Positions 19,746-29,074 of a stretch of 64,000 nucleotides of DNA are shown here, in pieces. Under the pieces are notes generated by a model. That model ran no database searches. It was not told the DNA's origin and was given only the letters and a program-made list of their open reading frames with translations. Numbering within the stretch: the first letter of the stretch is position 1; each line of letters opens with the position of its first letter. This DNA is from Nocardioides rotundus (lineage in GTDB: Bacteria > Actinomycetota > Actinomycetes > Propionibacteriales > Nocardioidaceae): contig NZ_CP082922.1 of the NCBI RefSeq assembly GCF_019931675.1, positions 2,991,001 to 3,055,000 on the forward strand, given 5' to 3'. The translations under genes and the position numbers were made by a program.

Positions 19746-19751
19746 TATGCT
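19746..19751 (+). promoter_or_regulatory. Predicted -10 box of the TetR regulator gene
   Basis: TATGCT ends 6 nt before the ATG at 19758. The palindromic operator lies about 67 bp upstream. Confidence 0.45.
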
Positions 19752-19757
19752 GCGGGG

Positions 19758-20444
19758 ATGTCCGCCGCGAAACGCGCCAAGTTCCTCCCCTCCGGGGTCC
19801 CCTCGGCGGGCCGGGGACGGGCCTCCACCCGACGGACCCTGGTCGAGGTGGCCCAGGGGCTGTTCACCGCGCAGGGCTTCTCCGCCACCTCACTGGACCA
19901 GATCGTGGCGGGCGCCCAGGTCACCAAGGGGGCGCTCTACCACCACTTCAGCGGCAAGGCGGCGCTCTTCGAGGCGGTCGTGGACCGGGTCGAGGGCGAG
20001 GCGGCCGAGACGATCCGGACCGCCGTACGCGACGAGAAGGACCCCTGGGACAAGGCGTCCGCCGGCCTGCGCTCGTTCCTGGCGATCGTCCAGGAGCCGT
20101 CGTACCGCCGCATCGTGATCCAGGAGGGGCCGGCGGTCCTCGGCTACGAGCGGTTCCGCGAGCAGCAGGAGCGCTCCACCTACGCCATCGTGCTCGAGAT
20201 CGTGCGCGGGGTGCTCGGCGCCGATCGGTGGGACTTCGACGAGGAGATGCAGCAGACCTTCGGCCGCATCTTCTTCGGCGCGATGAGCTCGGCCGGCGCG
20301 ACCGTCGCCACCGCCCCCGACCCCGCCGGGGAGAGCGAGCGGGTGGAGACCGCGATCAGCGTGATCCTGGGCGCGCTGCGCCTGCTGGCCGACTCCGAGC
20401 CGGAGCCTGAGCCCGACTCGGAGCCGGAGGTCACCGAGGAGTGA
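19758..20444 (+). CDS. TetR family transcriptional regulator
   Basis: The 228-residue regulator has the TetR N-terminal helix-turn-helix: TRRTLVEVAQGLFTAQGFSA, then VTKGALYHHFSGKAALFEAV. The C-terminal ligand domain is followed by an acidic Glu/Pro/Ser/Asp repeat tail (EPEPEPDSEPEV). It is divergent from the hypothetical gene at 19074-19610 and converges with the DUF3048 gene. The palindrome upstream is the likely binding site. Confidence 0.92.
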   Translation: MSAAKRAKFLPSGVPSAGRGRASTRRTLVEVAQGLFTAQGFSATSLDQIVAGAQVTKGALYHHFSGKAALFEAVVDRVEGEAAETIRTAVRDEKDPWDKASAGLRSFLAIVQEPSYRRIVIQEGPAVLGYERFREQQERSTYAIVLEIVRGVLGADRWDFDEEMQQTFGRIFFGAMSSAGATVATAPDPAGESERVETAISVILGALRLLADSEPEPEPDSEPEVTEE

Positions 20445-20447
20445 GCC

Positions 20448-21458
20448 TCACTTCTCCCAGCGGACGCCGCCCTCCTTGGCGGGCACCAGCTCGATGAAGA
20501 CGCGGCCGGCGGGCACGGTGAGCTTGCCGGACTTGGTGGTCAGCTTGATCGGCCCCTTGAGCCCGTCCTTGCTCCACGTGCCGCGCACCATCCGGCCGTC
20601 GTGGAAGAGCAGGGCCTCGCCCTTGCCCTCGAACTTGGTCTCGGGCACGAAGGAGCCGGCCGGGTCCTTGTAGCCCGCGTCGCCCACGCGCACCTTGAGC
20701 GCGAGCACCGTCTCGGCGGGGAACTCATCGCCCTGACGAGCGTTGCTCGTGGGGCTGTTCCACCGGCCGGAGGACTTGTCGAAGTTCCACTGCGAGGTGT
20801 GGCTGCCGAAGTCGGCGTAGACCGTGGTCGCGGGCACGCCCTGGGGCAGGTCCTGCGCGGTCCCCCACTCCAGGTAGTCGTCGGGGCGGGTGGTCTTGAC
20901 CTTGATCGAGTCCGCGAGCTCGGAGAGCCGGCTGAACAGGTTGTACGGCGCGGCCTGCGAGCTCGACCGGTAGAACCCCTTGGCCCCCTCGCCGTAGAAG
21001 GTGATGCCGGCGTCCTTCACCCGCTTGATCGTCACCGGCGCGGCACCGCTGGTGACGATCCGGGCACCCTCGGGGACGATGCCGATGTCGCTGGCGCGCA
21101 TCGACCGGACCGGACCGACCTCGTCGGGCATCGTGGAGTAGAAGAACGCCGCGAGGCGGGTGGTGCCGCCCTCGACCAGCTCCTCCACCACCAGGTCGGC
21201 GTCGGAGAGGCCGGACTGCTGGGCGCTGCCACTGTTGTCGATCTTGGCCACCAGGATCGGGTGGTCCTGAGCGGTCTGCTGGTCGCCCTTGGCGTTCAGG
21301 CCGGTCAGCGGCCAGGTCGAGGCGAACACGCCGCCGTCCTGGGTCTGTTGGCTGGCCGGCTGCGCCTCCCCCGAGCCGTTGGCGTCGCCGGAGCAACCGG
21401 AGAGCAGCAGGCCGGCGACGGTGAGCGCGGCCAGGGAGAGGCGGGCAGGATGACGCAC
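20448..21458 (-). CDS. DUF3048 domain lipoprotein
   Basis: The 336-residue protein has a lipoprotein signal with lipobox LLLSGC near residue 20, then a DUF3048 body (WPLTGLNAKG, ILVAKIDNSGSAQQSGLSDA, ADLVVEELVEGGTTRLAAFF). Related proteins such as YerB are extracytoplasmic with unknown function. I chose GTG 21458 because AGGAG lies about 7 nt upstream and the signal sequence starts there; the reading frame opens 25 codons earlier. Confidence 0.88.
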   Translation of the reverse strand: MRHPARLSLAALTVAGLLLSGCSGDANGSGEAQPASQQTQDGGVFASTWPLTGLNAKGDQQTAQDHPILVAKIDNSGSAQQSGLSDADLVVEELVEGGTTRLAAFFYSTMPDEVGPVRSMRASDIGIVPEGARIVTSGAAPVTIKRVKDAGITFYGEGAKGFYRSSSQAAPYNLFSRLSELADSIKVKTTRPDDYLEWGTAQDLPQGVPATTVYADFGSHTSQWNFDKSSGRWNSPTSNARQGDEFPAETVLALKVRVGDAGYKDPAGSFVPETKFEGKGEALLFHDGRMVRGTWSKDGLKGPIKLTTKSGKLTVPAGRVFIELVPAKEGGVRWEK

Positions 21459-21540
21459 GTCGAGACTCCTGGGAGGGTCGTGAGCAGTTGCGTCCAGTGT
21501 GGAGGTCGGTGTGCCCCGTGACACGAGGGACACGCGGGAC

Positions 21541-22308
21541 TCAGCCGACCTTGCGCCCGCCGTCGACGTACAGCGTCTGGCCGGTGATGAAGGACGCCTC
21601 GTCGCTGCACAGGAACGCCGCCGCGGCGGCGATGTCCTCGGGCTGGCCGACCCGGCGCACCGGGGTGCTCTCGGCGTTGAGCCGCTGCAGCTCCTCGGGC
21701 TCCATCTTCAGCCGGCGCGCGGTGGCGTCGGTCATCTCGGTCACGATGAAGCCCGGCGCGACGGCGTTCGCGTTGACGCCGAACGGGCCCAGCTCGAGGG
21801 CCAGGGTGCGGGTGAAGCCCTGGATGCCCATCTTCGCCGCGGAGTAGTTCGCCTGGCCGCGGTTGCCCAGCGCGGAGACGCTGGAGAGGTTGAGCACCTT
21901 GCCGTACTTCTGCTCCACGAAGTGCTTCTGGGCCGCCTTGGTCATGTTGAACGCGCCCTTGAGGTGCACACCCATGACGGTGTCCCAGTCGTCCTCGGTC
22001 ATCTTGAACAGCAGGTTGTCGCGGGTGACGCCCGCGTTGTTGACCAGGATGTGTACGGCGCCCAGGTCGGCGACGACCTGCTCCACCGCGGCCTCCGCGG
22101 AGGAGGCGTCGGCGACGTCGCAGGCCACGCCGACCGCCCGTGCCCCGTCGGCCAGCTCCAGCCGGCCGGCCGCGTCGGCGGCGGCGTCCCCGTCCAGGTC
22201 GAGGACGGCGATCGAGGCGCCCTCGGAGGCGAAGCGCTGGGCGATGCCGAACCCGATGCCGCGCGCGGCTCCGGTCACGATCGCGACTCGTCCGTCGAAA
22301 CGGCCCAT
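21541..22308 (-). CDS. fabG: 3-Oxoacyl-[acyl-carrier-protein] reductase-like SDR
   Basis: The 255-residue short-chain dehydrogenase has the NAD(P)-binding TGAARGIGFGIA, the structural NNAG (VHILVNNAGVTRDN), the catalytic Ser in LSSVSALGN and YSAAK, and ends with the FabG-like TGQTLYVDGGRKVG. Its role may be fatty-acid synthesis or another 3-oxoacyl reduction; the neighbours do not decide. ATG 22308 is chosen over an upstream in-frame start. Confidence 0.88.
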   Translation of the reverse strand: MGRFDGRVAIVTGAARGIGFGIAQRFASEGASIAVLDLDGDAAADAAGRLELADGARAVGVACDVADASSAEAAVEQVVADLGAVHILVNNAGVTRDNLLFKMTEDDWDTVMGVHLKGAFNMTKAAQKHFVEQKYGKVLNLSSVSALGNRGQANYSAAKMGIQGFTRTLALELGPFGVNANAVAPGFIVTEMTDATARRLKMEPEELQRLNAESTPVRRVGQPEDIAAAAAFLCSDEASFITGQTLYVDGGRKVG

Positions 22309-22381
22309 CTGAGGTCTCCTCTGCTCCGGGGTGTGTGCAGGGGCCACCCTAGGCGCAGGGCCGCTCGGCACCCGGGAGGGG

Positions 22382-23770
22382 TCAGTCGCAGATCACGTCC
22401 ACACAGCGCGGGTCGATGACCGCCCGGCCCGATCCGGAGCCGAGGTCGAAGTGCTGGGAGTCCTGGACGCCGTAGGTCCACCGGAAGCCCTGACCGGCCA
22501 TCGTGGAGACCACCGGGTGGGAGCGGCTGCGCCAGGCGACCCGCCCGTGGGAGCGATAGGCCCACCAGCGGTTCGGCACCCAGCCGTCGGCGGAGTGGTA
22601 GGGGTTCTCCCAGGTGTTGAGGTCGAGCGCGCGCCCGGTGGCGTGCGGCGAGCGGATGCCCGGACGGCCGACGACGGAGCGGCAGTTGAACGCCGAGGTG
22701 TTGCCGGCCTGCATGGACTTGTAGTCGTTGGCGCCCTGGAGCCGGTCGGACCAGCCGAACCGGTCCACGCGGTAGATCGACCGGAACGGGATGTCCTGCC
22801 GGTAGAGCGAGCTCATCGCCCGGGCCACGTTGTCGGCCGCGCCCGCGGCGACGACGAGCTCGCCACGGCGACGCCATCCGCTGTAGCTCCAGTAGTTCAC
22901 CCGGACCAGGCGGAGCCCGGCACGGCCCACGGGGCAGCCGCGGTGCCAGCTGCGACCGACCATGTTCCGCCAGATCCCGTCCGGGATCCGACTGACGACC
23001 GCGTTGGGTCCCTCCCCGACGGCGCGAGGCTGGGCCGGCAGGGAGATCCGCGGCCGCGGCGCGTCGGCGGGCAGCCGCACCGGCTCGCCGGAGGGCAGCA
23101 GGTCGATGAAGCGGGTGGGCGAGACGTCCGCCTCCACCCAGTCCAGGCGCGGGGCGACGACCCGCCAGCGGGTGTCGGTGGTGGGACGCACGGTCACCGT
23201 GGTCCGGCCCGCGCTGCCCAGGCGCACCGAGGAGTGCCGCTGCCAGTCTCCGCCGGGTCGCCGTACATCGAGCCGCACCGTGCCGGGCACCTGCTCGCCG
23301 TTGCCCGCCACCCGTTCGATCGTCAGGGTGGCCGCGCGCCCGTCGACGAGCGTGGCCGGGGCGCCGAGGCCCACCGTGGACACCCGCCGCTTGAGCAGCA
23401 GCTGCGTGGCGGTGCTCTGCGAACCGGCGTGGGTGGCGGTCCCGGCGAACCGGGCGCGCAGGACGTTGTCCGCGGCGACCCGCCGCAGGGTCACCGGTGC
23501 GGACGCCGCGCCCTGGGCGTCGGTGGTCAGGGCGGTGAAGGGCTGCCAGGTGCCCCCGATGCGGCGCTCGACCTGCACGGTCGCGCCCGGGACGCCGGCC
23601 CCGTCGCCGGTGGTGAGCCGGACGGCGACGCTGCTGTCCTCCCCGGCGAAGGCCGCCGGCCCGGCAGTGACGGTGAGGGCGGTGGGCTGCGCCGCGTGCG
23701 CGGGCAGCGGCCCCGCCAGCACGGCGAGCACGACCAGGGCGACCAGGGAGCCGAGACGGCGCAGGACCAT
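22382..23770 (-). CDS. Secreted protein with C-terminal M15-type peptidase domain
   Basis: The 462-residue exported protein has a signal peptide (hydrophobic to about residue 26, PAHAAQ) and two Ig-like or repeat-like segments (about 30-240). The C-terminal catalytic domain has SMQAGNTSAFNCR, SPHATGRALDLNTWENPY and DSQHFDLG, the zinc-ligand pattern of M15 D-Ala-D-Ala or L-Ala-D-Glu peptidases. It probably trims peptidoglycan or peptide cross-links outside the cell. TAGCCT lies 7 nt before the ATG. Confidence 0.85.
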   Translation of the reverse strand: MVLRRLGSLVALVVLAVLAGPLPAHAAQPTALTVTAGPAAFAGEDSSVAVRLTTGDGAGVPGATVQVERRIGGTWQPFTALTTDAQGAASAPVTLRRVAADNVLRARFAGTATHAGSQSTATQLLLKRRVSTVGLGAPATLVDGRAATLTIERVAGNGEQVPGTVRLDVRRPGGDWQRHSSVRLGSAGRTTVTVRPTTDTRWRVVAPRLDWVEADVSPTRFIDLLPSGEPVRLPADAPRPRISLPAQPRAVGEGPNAVVSRIPDGIWRNMVGRSWHRGCPVGRAGLRLVRVNYWSYSGWRRRGELVVAAGAADNVARAMSSLYRQDIPFRSIYRVDRFGWSDRLQGANDYKSMQAGNTSAFNCRSVVGRPGIRSPHATGRALDLNTWENPYHSADGWVPNRWWAYRSHGRVAWRSRSHPVVSTMAGQGFRWTYGVQDSQHFDLGSGSGRAVIDPRCVDVICD

Positions 23771-23822
23771 GCGCCTCAGGCTAGTGCGCCGCGCGCCTCC
23801 CGTCAGCCGAACCGACGGGGGT

Positions 23823-24452
23823 CTACTGGCCGTCTTGCGCGGCGTCCAGGGAGCTCACGACCCCGTCGGTGAGGTCGAGGGTGCGGCTCTCGTCGCCGGT
23901 CATCATGGTGAGGATCGCGACCTGCTCCCCCACCGGCACCAAGATCTCGCTGCCGAAGGCGTCGACCGGCCCGTTCATGGTGTACGTCGCGACCATGGTC
24001 TCGCCGGCGTCGGTGTCGGTGGTCTGGATGTCGGTGACGGTGCCCTGGATGCCGCCGAGCTGCTGGCGCAGCTCCTTCTTCGTCGGCATCGTGCCGGTCA
24101 GCGACCGGACGTTCAGGTTGTCCCCGAACTCGCCCTCCGCGTCGGGGTCGACCATGAGGAGCTCGGTGTTGTCCACCGCCTTCTGCACGGCCTGCTGGTC
24201 GGTGCCGAGCCGCCGGGCCGCCTCACCCACCCCGAGAGCGCCCTGCTCGTCGCCGACGACCTGCTAGCCCTCGGGCGGCTGGAAGGCGATGCCGCCGGCT
24301 GAGACCGGGCCCGCGGCGCTCGCGCCGTCGCTGGAGGTCTCGCTCGAGCTCGACTCTCCCGAGCCGCCGGCCGGCTCCTCGGCGTCCGAGCCGCAGCCCG
24401 CGAGGAGGAGGGCGGAGGCGACGAGGGCGGCCGAGAGGCGTGACGTGCGCAT
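23823..24452 (-). pseudogene. Lipoprotein gene interrupted by an in-frame amber codon
   Basis: The first part encodes a lipoprotein signal (lipobox LLLAGC) and an acidic Ser/Glu-rich linker up to GIAFQPPEG. A TAG follows at 24264-24266, then the same frame continues for 147 codons (GEAARRLGTDQQ, LLMVDPDAEGEFGDNLNV) to a normal stop. The neighbouring paralogue at 24496-25197 reads FAKPEGWITLEADD at the same point, so a Trp codon TGG has most likely become TAG. Either the gene is dead or the stop is read through. TAGGTT lies 7 nt before the ATG. Confidence 0.8.
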
Positions 24453-24495
24453 GCTGCGCAACCTAACAGCCGACCACACACACCCGCCGGCGCGC

Positions 24496-25197
24496 TCACT
24501 GTCCGCTGTCGTCGGCCTGCAGCGACCCGAGGATGCCGTCAGCGAGCTCCGTGCTGGTGTCCCGGTCGGTGGTGCTGACGGTGACGTTCACCGTCTGTCC
24601 CTGGGGCTCCATGATCAGCGAGACCCCCTGGACCTTGCCGGCGGCGACCGGCAGGACATAGCTGACGACCGTGACCTCGCCCAGGTCGCTGTCCTCGGTC
24701 CGCAGGTCCTGCACCGTGGCGCCGAGCTGGGAGAACTGCTGCTCGATCACCGAGTCCGGCGGCTTGGTGCCGCCGGGGGCGAGCACGTTGATGTTGTCGG
24801 CGAACGTGCCGTTGCCGCCCTCCGGGTCGATCAGGAAGACGCTGGCCTGGCCCATCGCCTGGGTGAGCTCCTCCGGGGACAGGTTCATCTGCCGGGCGGC
24901 CTCGGCGACGTCGGAGTTGCCCTCGGCCTGCTGGGTGAGGTCGTCGGCCTCGAGGGTGATCCAGCCCTCCGGCTTCGCGAAGGAGACGCCGTCACCCGAG
25001 ACCCGGTTGCCCGAGTCCGCGGAGTCGCTCGCCTCCTCCGACGAGCCGCCGGAGGAGTCCTCGGCCGCCGAGGACGACTCGGAGGAGGCGGAGTCGCCCG
25101 AGGGCTCGTCGGAGCCGCCGCCCGAGCCACAGCCGACGAGGAGGGTCAGGAGCAGGGCGGGGGCGAACACAGCGGCCCCGAGACGTGTCCGGTTCAT
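24496..25197 (-). CDS. Lipoprotein of unknown function, intact paralogue
   Basis: The 233-residue protein has a lipobox LLVGCG near residue 23 and an acidic Ser-rich linker (about 25-65). Its domain contains VSFAKPEGWITLEADD, VFLIDPEGGNGTFADNINVL and TELADGILGSLQADDSGQ. It resembles the broad LpqN/DUF1795-like group of actinobacterial lipoproteins, but I would not name it firmly. It is a tandem duplicate of the adjacent amber-interrupted gene. Confidence 0.75.
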   Translation of the reverse strand: MNRTRLGAAVFAPALLLTLLVGCGSGGGSDEPSGDSASSESSSAAEDSSGGSSEEASDSADSGNRVSGDGVSFAKPEGWITLEADDLTQQAEGNSDVAEAARQMNLSPEELTQAMGQASVFLIDPEGGNGTFADNINVLAPGGTKPPDSVIEQQFSQLGATVQDLRTEDSDLGEVTVVSYVLPVAAGKVQGVSLIMEPQGQTVNVTVSTTDRDTSTELADGILGSLQADDSGQ

Positions 25198-25247
25198 GAC
25201 TGGGGAACCTAACAGCGTTCGGCCCCGCTCGGGCGGTCTTGGCGGGA

Positions 25248-25427
25248 TCAGTCCAGGTGGCGCCGCAAGCGGGCGGCGTACTCCTCCGCCTCGCCGTCGG
25301 CGTACCGGGTGCGCGGCCAGAAGAACCCCCGCAGCCCGTCCCCCTTGGTTCGCGGCACGACGTGAAGGTGCAGGTGCGGCACCGACTGGGAGACCACGTT
25401 GTTGATGGCCACGAAGGAGCTTGTCTG
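25248..25427 (-). pseudogene. C-terminal half of a host HIT-family gene, separated by an insertion
   Basis: The frame encodes SSFVAINNVVSQSVPHLHLH, VVPRTKGDGLRGFFWPRTRY and a tail ending RLRRHLD. It contains the histidine triad HLHLHVV. The N-terminal half lies 5.3 kb away at 30739-30978 on the same strand. The frame upstream of the junction (about 25428) is unrelated sequence. No start codon serves this half properly. Confidence 0.85.
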
Positions 25428-25500
25428 CACCTGGTCACCCCTCGATTGGACCGCGACCGCACCCAGAGACCTTGGCATCCCTTGGGTAGTGTGAGACGGC

Positions 25501-25535
25501 GAGCGGTCGGGACAACTTCACTGTCCCGACCGCTC
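25501..25535. terminator. Strong 14-bp hairpin, probable terminator
   Basis: GAGCGGTCGGGACA (25501-25514) pairs perfectly with TGTCCCGACCGCTC (25522-25535) around a 7-nt loop. A second hairpin, GTAGGCCC/GGGCCTAC (25539-25560), follows and overlaps the stop codon of the small minus-strand gene. Together they close the island operon on its left side. Confidence 0.7.
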
Positions 25536-25556
25536 CTTGTAGGCCCTTCCCCGGGC

Positions 25557-25682
25557 CTACTTGCTGCCCTTCTTCTTGCCGGCGTCGTCGCGCTTCTCGC
25601 GCCAACGACCATCCTTGTTGCGGTCGCGCTCCTGCGTACCGCCGCCCCTCTTGGGCACCTGCGGTGGCTTGCCTCGCGGCAT
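25557..25682 (-). CDS. Small, highly basic Lys/Arg-rich protein
   Basis: The 41-residue protein begins MPRGKPPQVPKRGGGTQERD and ends DDAGKKKGSK. I recall similar short basic proteins in actinobacteria, without known function. The frame extends upstream, but ATG 25682 is the plausible start. It is the last gene of the island on the minus strand and is followed by two hairpins. Confidence 0.55.
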   Translation of the reverse strand: MPRGKPPQVPKRGGGTQERDRNKDGRWREKRDDAGKKKGSK

Positions 25683-25739
25683 GTCTCCTCCTACCCGGGT
25701 AGCCGCCCGGAACGGACACCCGAGATTCGGGCGCAGCAC

Positions 25740-25790
25740 CATTATCACACATAATTACAACAATGTGATTTCGAGTGAGCGACTCGCCGA
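25740..25790. other. AT-rich patch in the gap 25683-25907
   Basis: The stretch between mcrC and the small basic gene contains an unusually AT-rich run (TTATCACACATAATTACAAC and on to AATGTGAT) with TCACA and TGTGA in inverted orientation. It may hold a promoter for the small basic gene or be island DNA of foreign base composition. I see no gene in it. Confidence 0.4.
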
Positions 25791-25907
25791 CGACGGCGAT
25801 CATCCGGGCAAACCTCGTAACCGTCCACGCACCAAACTTCGCAGACGCCGCCGACACTCCTGTGACGGCGCGCCAGGTCCACGGACGACCCGCCGCCGGG
25901 ACGTTGC

Positions 25908-27254
25908 TCAGACAGCCAGCGAGGCTGATCTCTGCTCACTGACGGTCCGCAGGGCCTCGAAGAAGGCAGAGAGGTTCGCCGCTGCGTTCCTGCCGATGTC
26001 CATGAAGAGCAACGAGACGGGCGCCCCGAATCCGCGAACTTCCATCGGAGCGGGAAGAGCGTCGCCCGCGGCAAGGACCAAGGGGTAGAGGAGCGTGGCG
26101 GTGGAATCCGGCCAGTCCTCGTGTTGGCGGTACGCCACGACCTGGTAGATGTCGGATCGGCTGATCTTGATGCGATGTCGCTCGCCGATTGTGGTCACAT
26201 GCTCGTCGTCAACCTTGTGACTGCTGGGCAGGACGTCCTTGTACTTGGTGTCGATGAGCAGGGTCCGCCCGCCGTCGACCCGCAGTACCAAGTCGGGGTC
26301 AACCTTCGACGACCTTCTGCTCTTCCCATCCGCGTCATGAATTCGAGCGGTTCCGGGTTTGTCGGGCGCCAGAATCAGACCGGGCGTTGAGTGCATGAGG
26401 CCACGGACTGCCTCCTGGAGCAGAATCGGCATGCGCCACATGAATGCAGAGGTCGACTGAGCGGTGCCGAGATCGTCTCCCATGAGGCGGTTTTGGAGGA
26501 GCCCGAGAGTTGCACTCAGCACTTTGGCGTAGTGGCGCTGTGGCCCGCGTGTAGAGGTGGCTCGGATGTCGCTGGCAGAGACGCGGATGTCGGAGACTTG
26601 CGCGAAGAGCGGCAGGGTGGCGTTGACCTGCCTGAGAACGGCACGCCGGGCCGCGGGCACCGGCAGGCTGTGGCTGACAGCGGCGATGTAGCGCAGGCCC
26701 GCTTTCAATATTCGGTTGTTCGGGGTGTCCTGTGTTCGTTCTTGAACTCGGCACGGGATGCTCGCAGCATCGCCCACAGCGAGGTGATTGGGGACGTAGC
26801 GGCTGACGAGGATCTTGCCCTTCACCTTGGCGTTGAGCACTCGGGCGGTTGTTTGGTAGTCGCGCCGCAACCAGCGAGCCGCGAAGTCTCGGATTGCCCG
26901 CGCCTGCCAGACCAGGAGACATGCAGAGGGGTCTCGCAGCACGGCGTCGAGGTCGACGTCGTCGTGATCGAGGAGCTTGAGGGGCTCGTGGCGTTGCTCG
27001 TAGGCGTAGTCCGCCAAGAAGAACACGTCGGCGGCGTCGAGTTTGGGGCGGACCTGAAGGGTCACGTCTCCGATCGGTGCGCGTGAGCGGGTGACGCCGA
27101 CACTGTTACCCGCTCGGAGTATCCAGGTGTCGTCAGCAGCGCTCTTGGTCACCTCGCAGTCGGCGCTCTTCCAGAACTCATTCGGTATCGCCGCGACAAC
27201 CTCCTCCGCCACGGGCACTCTCCCGTGCTCACGCACTTCTATTAGGTGCGTCAC
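25908..27254 (-). CDS. mcrC: McrC family protein, nuclease subunit of an McrBC-type modification-dependent restriction system
   Basis: The 448-residue protein has the McrC layout. The N-terminal half contains VTLQVRPKLDAADVFFLADY. The C-terminal PD-(D/E)XK nuclease is visible as KVDPDLVLRVDGGRTLLIDTKYK (Asp, Asp, then DTK), followed by SDIYQVVAYRQ. McrC is recruited by the McrB motor to cleave modified DNA. The start overlaps the mcrB stop by 4 bp. Base composition is lower in GC than the surrounding genome, consistent with transfer. Confidence 0.9.
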   Translation of the reverse strand: MTHLIEVREHGRVPVAEEVVAAIPNEFWKSADCEVTKSAADDTWILRAGNSVGVTRSRAPIGDVTLQVRPKLDAADVFFLADYAYEQRHEPLKLLDHDDVDLDAVLRDPSACLLVWQARAIRDFAARWLRRDYQTTARVLNAKVKGKILVSRYVPNHLAVGDAASIPCRVQERTQDTPNNRILKAGLRYIAAVSHSLPVPAARRAVLRQVNATLPLFAQVSDIRVSASDIRATSTRGPQRHYAKVLSATLGLLQNRLMGDDLGTAQSTSAFMWRMPILLQEAVRGLMHSTPGLILAPDKPGTARIHDADGKSRRSSKVDPDLVLRVDGGRTLLIDTKYKDVLPSSHKVDDEHVTTIGERHRIKISRSDIYQVVAYRQHEDWPDSTATLLYPLVLAAGDALPAPMEVRGFGAPVSLLFMDIGRNAAANLSAFFEALRTVSEQRSASLAV

Positions 27255-29023
27255 GCCTCGTCGTCACTCTCAGGCGTGGCGGTAACCGCGATCCACGGCT
27301 GGGTCGCCAGATGGTCTGCGAGTTCATCGGCGTGGGCGCGCTGAGGGGAACCGGCAGACAAGCCCAGGGCCTGCCGAAGTCCGGCGATGACGCTTGGGTC
27401 TACCTCGCCTTCCATCTCGTACTCGCCGAGCAGCGGGAGAACCTCGTAGACGTACCGTGCCGCCAGGACATCCAGGCTGCTGTATGCGCCGTCTGGCTCG
27501 GCCATGAAGTAGGAGGGGCCGACCTGCAACCCTGACGGCGCATCGCCCAGCGCCTCGGCAGTCGTGGCGTGGAGCCACAGGGCCGCGTGGCGGGTCTGGT
27601 CGTTGTCGAACGCGAAGGATCGGATTGGCTCATCGGTTGCTGACACATCGAGGAACACGAAGCGTCGTCGCAGTGCATAATCGATGACCGCGATACTGCG
27701 ATCGGCCGTGTTCATTGTGCCAAGAAGGCGAAGGTTGCCTGGGATCGTCAACGACGCGTCGCCATCGACCGAGTAAGGCGTGGCGACGGCCTCGCCGCGA
27801 TACTCCAACGCGTAAAGCAATTCGCCGAAGATGTTGGGGATGTCGCCACGATTGATCTCATCAAGCACGAGGACCAGCTCGATATCGTAACCGCGGGCGG
27901 CGAGTTCGGCGCCTACCGCTGAGATGAGGCTCAGGATGCGGTGCTGCGGGACAAAGGTGACTCCCTCGCCATGCGGCTGGGCGACCAGGGCCCGAACGAA
28001 GTCGGTGTAGTCGTAGCCTGGATGGAACTGCACGATGTCCCATAGCCCGGTCAGGCCCCGGCGCTCTACCTCGCTGGCGATGCCTGGCACGTTGCGTTCG
28101 TTTGCGGGTAGTCCGTCGATGATCGCTTGGAGGCGGCTCTCCTCGATGCGGCTCGCGGTCGCCCAGCCCACGTATTGCTTGGCCACGTAGGTCTTTCCTG
28201 CGCCAGGCGGTCCTTGGAGCACGACCTGGCCCTTGCGGCGCAACTGCGACGCCAGTTCCGCGAGTTCGTCGGGGATGTCGGCGCGGGTGCTCTGAGCCTG
28301 CGTCGCTAGTCCCGCGGACTCGTACGCCTCGCGGAACTCCCCTGGTGACAGGTTGAGCCAAGCGTTGGCTCCGATGCTGAGTGCGAGGTCGACTGCTCGG
28401 CCCGGAAGAGCGGCGAAGCCGCGGTCGGCCAGACGCTCGCCGATCAGCGTGACCGCACCTGGCACGGCATGGCGCGTAGGCAGCGTCCGCTCGACACCCA
28501 CGATTGACCCCCCGTGCTTCTTCGGGTCGATCACCTGGCAGCGCTCCAGCAGGCTGAGAATGTTGGAGGTCGCCTTGGTGCCGTGCGGCAGTTCGTCGTC
28601 ACTGTCGTTGTTGCGCTTATCGAGCGTTGCATTCAGGGCGGTGGCGTTCACGGCGCTGGGCTTCAAGCGACCGTTGCTATCCGTGAGGACTTCGCGAACG
28701 ACATCATCGAGCCGCGGGTCAGCCAGGTTGAGCGCAACCCAGAGCAAGAGGTATCGATCACCCCGCTCGTCCCGCGCCGCACGCAACAATTCATTGTCCA
28801 CCACGATCTGTGAACCCGCCGGAGCCCTGGGATTGGCCAGCGGTGGCTCGTAGGCAACCAGGTCGTTCCACAACGGCTCCGCCTGACCGGCTGCCCCGAG
28901 CGCTGCCTCGACCTCGCTGCCCGTAGTCGTCCCCGGCACGATCTTGCTCAGCACATCGACTGTCGCCTCGGGTGAGGTGAACTTGGTGAAAGAGATGGCA
29001 CCGAGGCTGGGGATTGGGGGCAC
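27251..29023 (-). CDS. mcrB: McrB family AAA+ GTPase of an McrBC-type restriction system
   Basis: The 590-residue protein has a C-terminal AAA+ motor: Walker A LQGPPGAGKTYVAKQ (near residue 273), Walker B LVLVLDEINRGDIPNIFGEL, and the family hallmark LLGTMNTADRSIAVIDYALR with RRRF. The N-terminal 230 residues should be the DNA-modification reader but match no reader domain I recognise, so the modification sensed is unknown. It is the second gene of a run methyltransferase-mcrB-mcrC. Confidence 0.92.
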   Translation of the reverse strand: MPPIPSLGAISFTKFTSPEATVDVLSKIVPGTTTGSEVEAALGAAGQAEPLWNDLVAYEPPLANPRAPAGSQIVVDNELLRAARDERGDRYLLLWVALNLADPRLDDVVREVLTDSNGRLKPSAVNATALNATLDKRNNDSDDELPHGTKATSNILSLLERCQVIDPKKHGGSIVGVERTLPTRHAVPGAVTLIGERLADRGFAALPGRAVDLALSIGANAWLNLSPGEFREAYESAGLATQAQSTRADIPDELAELASQLRRKGQVVLQGPPGAGKTYVAKQYVGWATASRIEESRLQAIIDGLPANERNVPGIASEVERRGLTGLWDIVQFHPGYDYTDFVRALVAQPHGEGVTFVPQHRILSLISAVGAELAARGYDIELVLVLDEINRGDIPNIFGELLYALEYRGEAVATPYSVDGDASLTIPGNLRLLGTMNTADRSIAVIDYALRRRFVFLDVSATDEPIRSFAFDNDQTRHAALWLHATTAEALGDAPSGLQVGPSYFMAEPDGAYSSLDVLAARYVYEVLPLLGEYEMEGEVDPSVIAGLRQALGLSAGSPQRAHADELADHLATQPWIAVTATPESDDEA

Positions 29024-29074
29024 GGCAGACAGTCTGCCCGAGATGGACGTCCACCTTGGCAGGAATGCTTCGGA

